Below are positions 6,426 to 7,208 of a stretch of 7,208 nucleotides of DNA, in pieces. The translations under genes were made by a program, and so were the position numbers. The notes under the pieces were generated by a model. The model searched no databases and had not been told where the DNA came from. It was given only the letters and a program-made list of their open reading frames with translations. This DNA comes from Actinomycetota bacterium (GTDB taxonomy: Bacteria > Actinomycetota > Thermoleophilia > UBA2241), in NCBI GenBank assembly GCA_003157715.1, contig PMKK01000263.1, positions 1-7,208 of the forward strand, written 5' to 3'. Positions within the stretch are counted from its first letter, which is position 1. Each line of letters starts with the position of its first letter.

Positions 6426-6430
6426 CAGAC

Positions 6431-7204
6431 GTGAAGGTGGTGATCCTCGCCGGCGGACTAGGCACGCGCCTGTCCGAGGAGACTCAGATACGGCCGAAGC
6501 CGATGGTAGAGATCGGCGATCGGCCCCTCCTCTGGCACGTCATGAAGATCTACAGCCATTACGGGCTGACCGATTTCGTGGTGTGCCTCGGCTTCAAGGG
6601 CTACCAGATCAAGGAGTACTTCGCCAACTACTTCCTGCACAGTTCGAATGTGACGTTCGATTTGCGGGAACGCGGCATGGAGGTCCACGGCGGCGAAGTC
6701 GAACCGTGGCGCGTCACTCTGGTCGACACCGGCGCCGGCACGCAGACCGGCGGGCGCGTGAAGCGCGTCGCCGGGTATCTCGGCGACGAGACGTTCCTGC
6801 TGACCTACGGCGACGGCGTTGCCGACGTCGATATCGCGAAGCTGCTGGCCTTCCACCGCGCTCACGGTCGTCTCGCCACGGTGACCGCCGTGCAGCCCGG
6901 CGGGCGCTTCGGAGCGCTGCAGCTGGACGATGCGGGAAAGAGGGTGACCTCGTTCACAGAGAAGCCGGCCGGCGACCGCGCCTGGGTCAACGGCGGGTTC
7001 TTCGTGCTCGAGCCCGGCGTGCTCGACTACCTCGTCGATGACGAGACCTACTTTGAGCGCGAGCCGCTCGAGCGGCTCGCCCACGACGGCGAGCTCATGG
7101 CCTACCGGCATCGCGGTTTCTGGCAGCCGATGGACGTGCTGCGCGACAAGAACACCCTCGAGGAGCTCTGGCAGACGGGCAAGGCGCCGTGGAGAGTGTG
7201 GTGA
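6431..7204 (+). CDS. rfbF: Glucose-1-phosphate cytidylyltransferase
   Basis: RfbF joins CTP and alpha-D-glucose 1-phosphate to give CDP-glucose and pyrophosphate in the cytoplasm. CDP-glucose usually leads, through CDP-glucose 4,6-dehydratase (RfbG), to 3,6-dideoxyhexoses and related sugars of O-antigen or other surface glycans. The product is 257 residues, the length I recall for the Salmonella enzyme, and appears complete. Motifs are LAGGLGTRLSEET at 6-18 (nucleotide loop), RPKPMVEIG at 21-29, GYQIKEYFANYFLH at 57-70, VEPWRVTLVDTG at 90-101, TGGRVKRV at 106-113, TYGDGVADVD at 125-134 with metal ligand Asp128, PGGRFGAL at 156-163, EKP at 177-179, NGGFFVLEP at 187-195 and FWQPMDVLRDK at 230-240. 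The combination EETQ.RPKPMVEIG plus FWQPMD separates it from glucose-1-phosphate thymidylyl- and uridylyltransferases. It follows rseP after a 242-base gap, so is probably a separate unit, and may begin a surface-sugar cluster running beyond the window. Confidence 0.96.
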   Translation: MKVVILAGGLGTRLSEETQIRPKPMVEIGDRPLLWHVMKIYSHYGLTDFVVCLGFKGYQIKEYFANYFLHSSNVTFDLRERGMEVHGGEVEPWRVTLVDTGAGTQTGGRVKRVAGYLGDETFLLTYGDGVADVDIAKLLAFHRAHGRLATVTAVQPGGRFGALQLDDAGKRVTSFTEKPAGDRAWVNGGFFVLEPGVLDYLVDDETYFEREPLERLAHDGELMAYRHRGFWQPMDVLRDKNTLEELWQTGKAPWRVW

Positions 7205-7208
7205 CGGC
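7201..7208 (+). CDS. Possible start of a following gene, overlapping the rfbF stop
   Basis: GTG at 7201-7203 shares bases with the rfbF TGA (7202-7204) in a GTGA overlap, and GGAGAG at 7191-7196 stands 4 bases upstream as a ribosome site. Only two codons and part of a third are visible, so the product cannot be read. A CDP-glucose 4,6-dehydratase would be the usual partner, but this is context inference only. Confidence 0.3.

Noticed and set aside
6231..6434. A 67-codon frame between rseP and rfbF whose TGA overlaps the rfbF GTG (GTGA)
   Set aside because: The stop-start overlap looked like coupling, but about a quarter of its codons end in A or T, it uses AGA, AGG and CGA codons, there is no clear ribosome site, and the composition is Arg/Pro-rich. 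It also overlaps the hairpins.
6431..7204. Possible recent horizontal transfer of rfbF judged by base usage
   Set aside because: In the first 80 codons, 12 end in A or T, against about 11 of the first 80 in dxr. There is no compositional contrast, so synteny is the only hint of a change.

Overview
The window is a high-GC bacterial chromosome segment with eight genes, all on the + strand. Seven form the conserved chain tsf (5' end cut off) - pyrH - frr - uppS - cdsA - dxr - rseP; the eighth, after a 242-base gap, is rfbF. Very high G/C at third codon positions, frequent GTG/TTG starts (pyrH, frr, dxr, rfbF and probably cdsA), an RseP resembling the actinobacterial type and a short Thermus-like EF-Ts suggest a deep-branching actinobacterium such as Thermoleophilia. 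That placement is an inference from memory of these families, not a computed phylogeny.

Layout. Bases 1-1717 hold translation and nucleotide genes packed almost end to end: EF-Ts (elongation), UMP kinase (3-base gap) and ribosome recycling factor (1-base gap). Bases 1750-3412 hold two lipid-carrier genes: UppS makes the polyprenyl carrier for cell-wall and glycan synthesis, and CdsA makes CDP-diacylglycerol for phospholipids. Bases 3495-4856 encode Dxr, the committed step of the MEP pathway that supplies isoprenoid precursors to UppS. Bases 5016-6188 encode the intramembrane site-2 protease RseP. Bases 6431-7204 encode RfbF, which makes CDP-glucose, usually for 3,6-dideoxyhexoses of surface polysaccharide; the window ends 4 bases after its stop, where a tightly coupled next gene may begin.

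The genes connect metabolically: Dxr feeds UppS; PyrH feeds the UTP/CTP pool; CdsA and RfbF both consume CTP; UppS supplies the lipid carrier on which surface glycans are normally built. The first five genes have almost no spacing and are probably one transcript. From the end of cdsA onward the gaps widen (82, 159 and 242 bases), and each contains at least one GC-rich inverted repeat with no T-run after it.

I found no mobile element, CRISPR array, tRNA or rRNA, and no evidence for a new system. The points most worth a second look are the three hairpin-bearing gaps, the two low-complexity insertions in Dxr, the extra N-terminal hydrophobic segment of RseP, the uncertain cdsA start, and the change from housekeeping chain to sugar-nucleotide gene where ispG is often found in actinobacteria.
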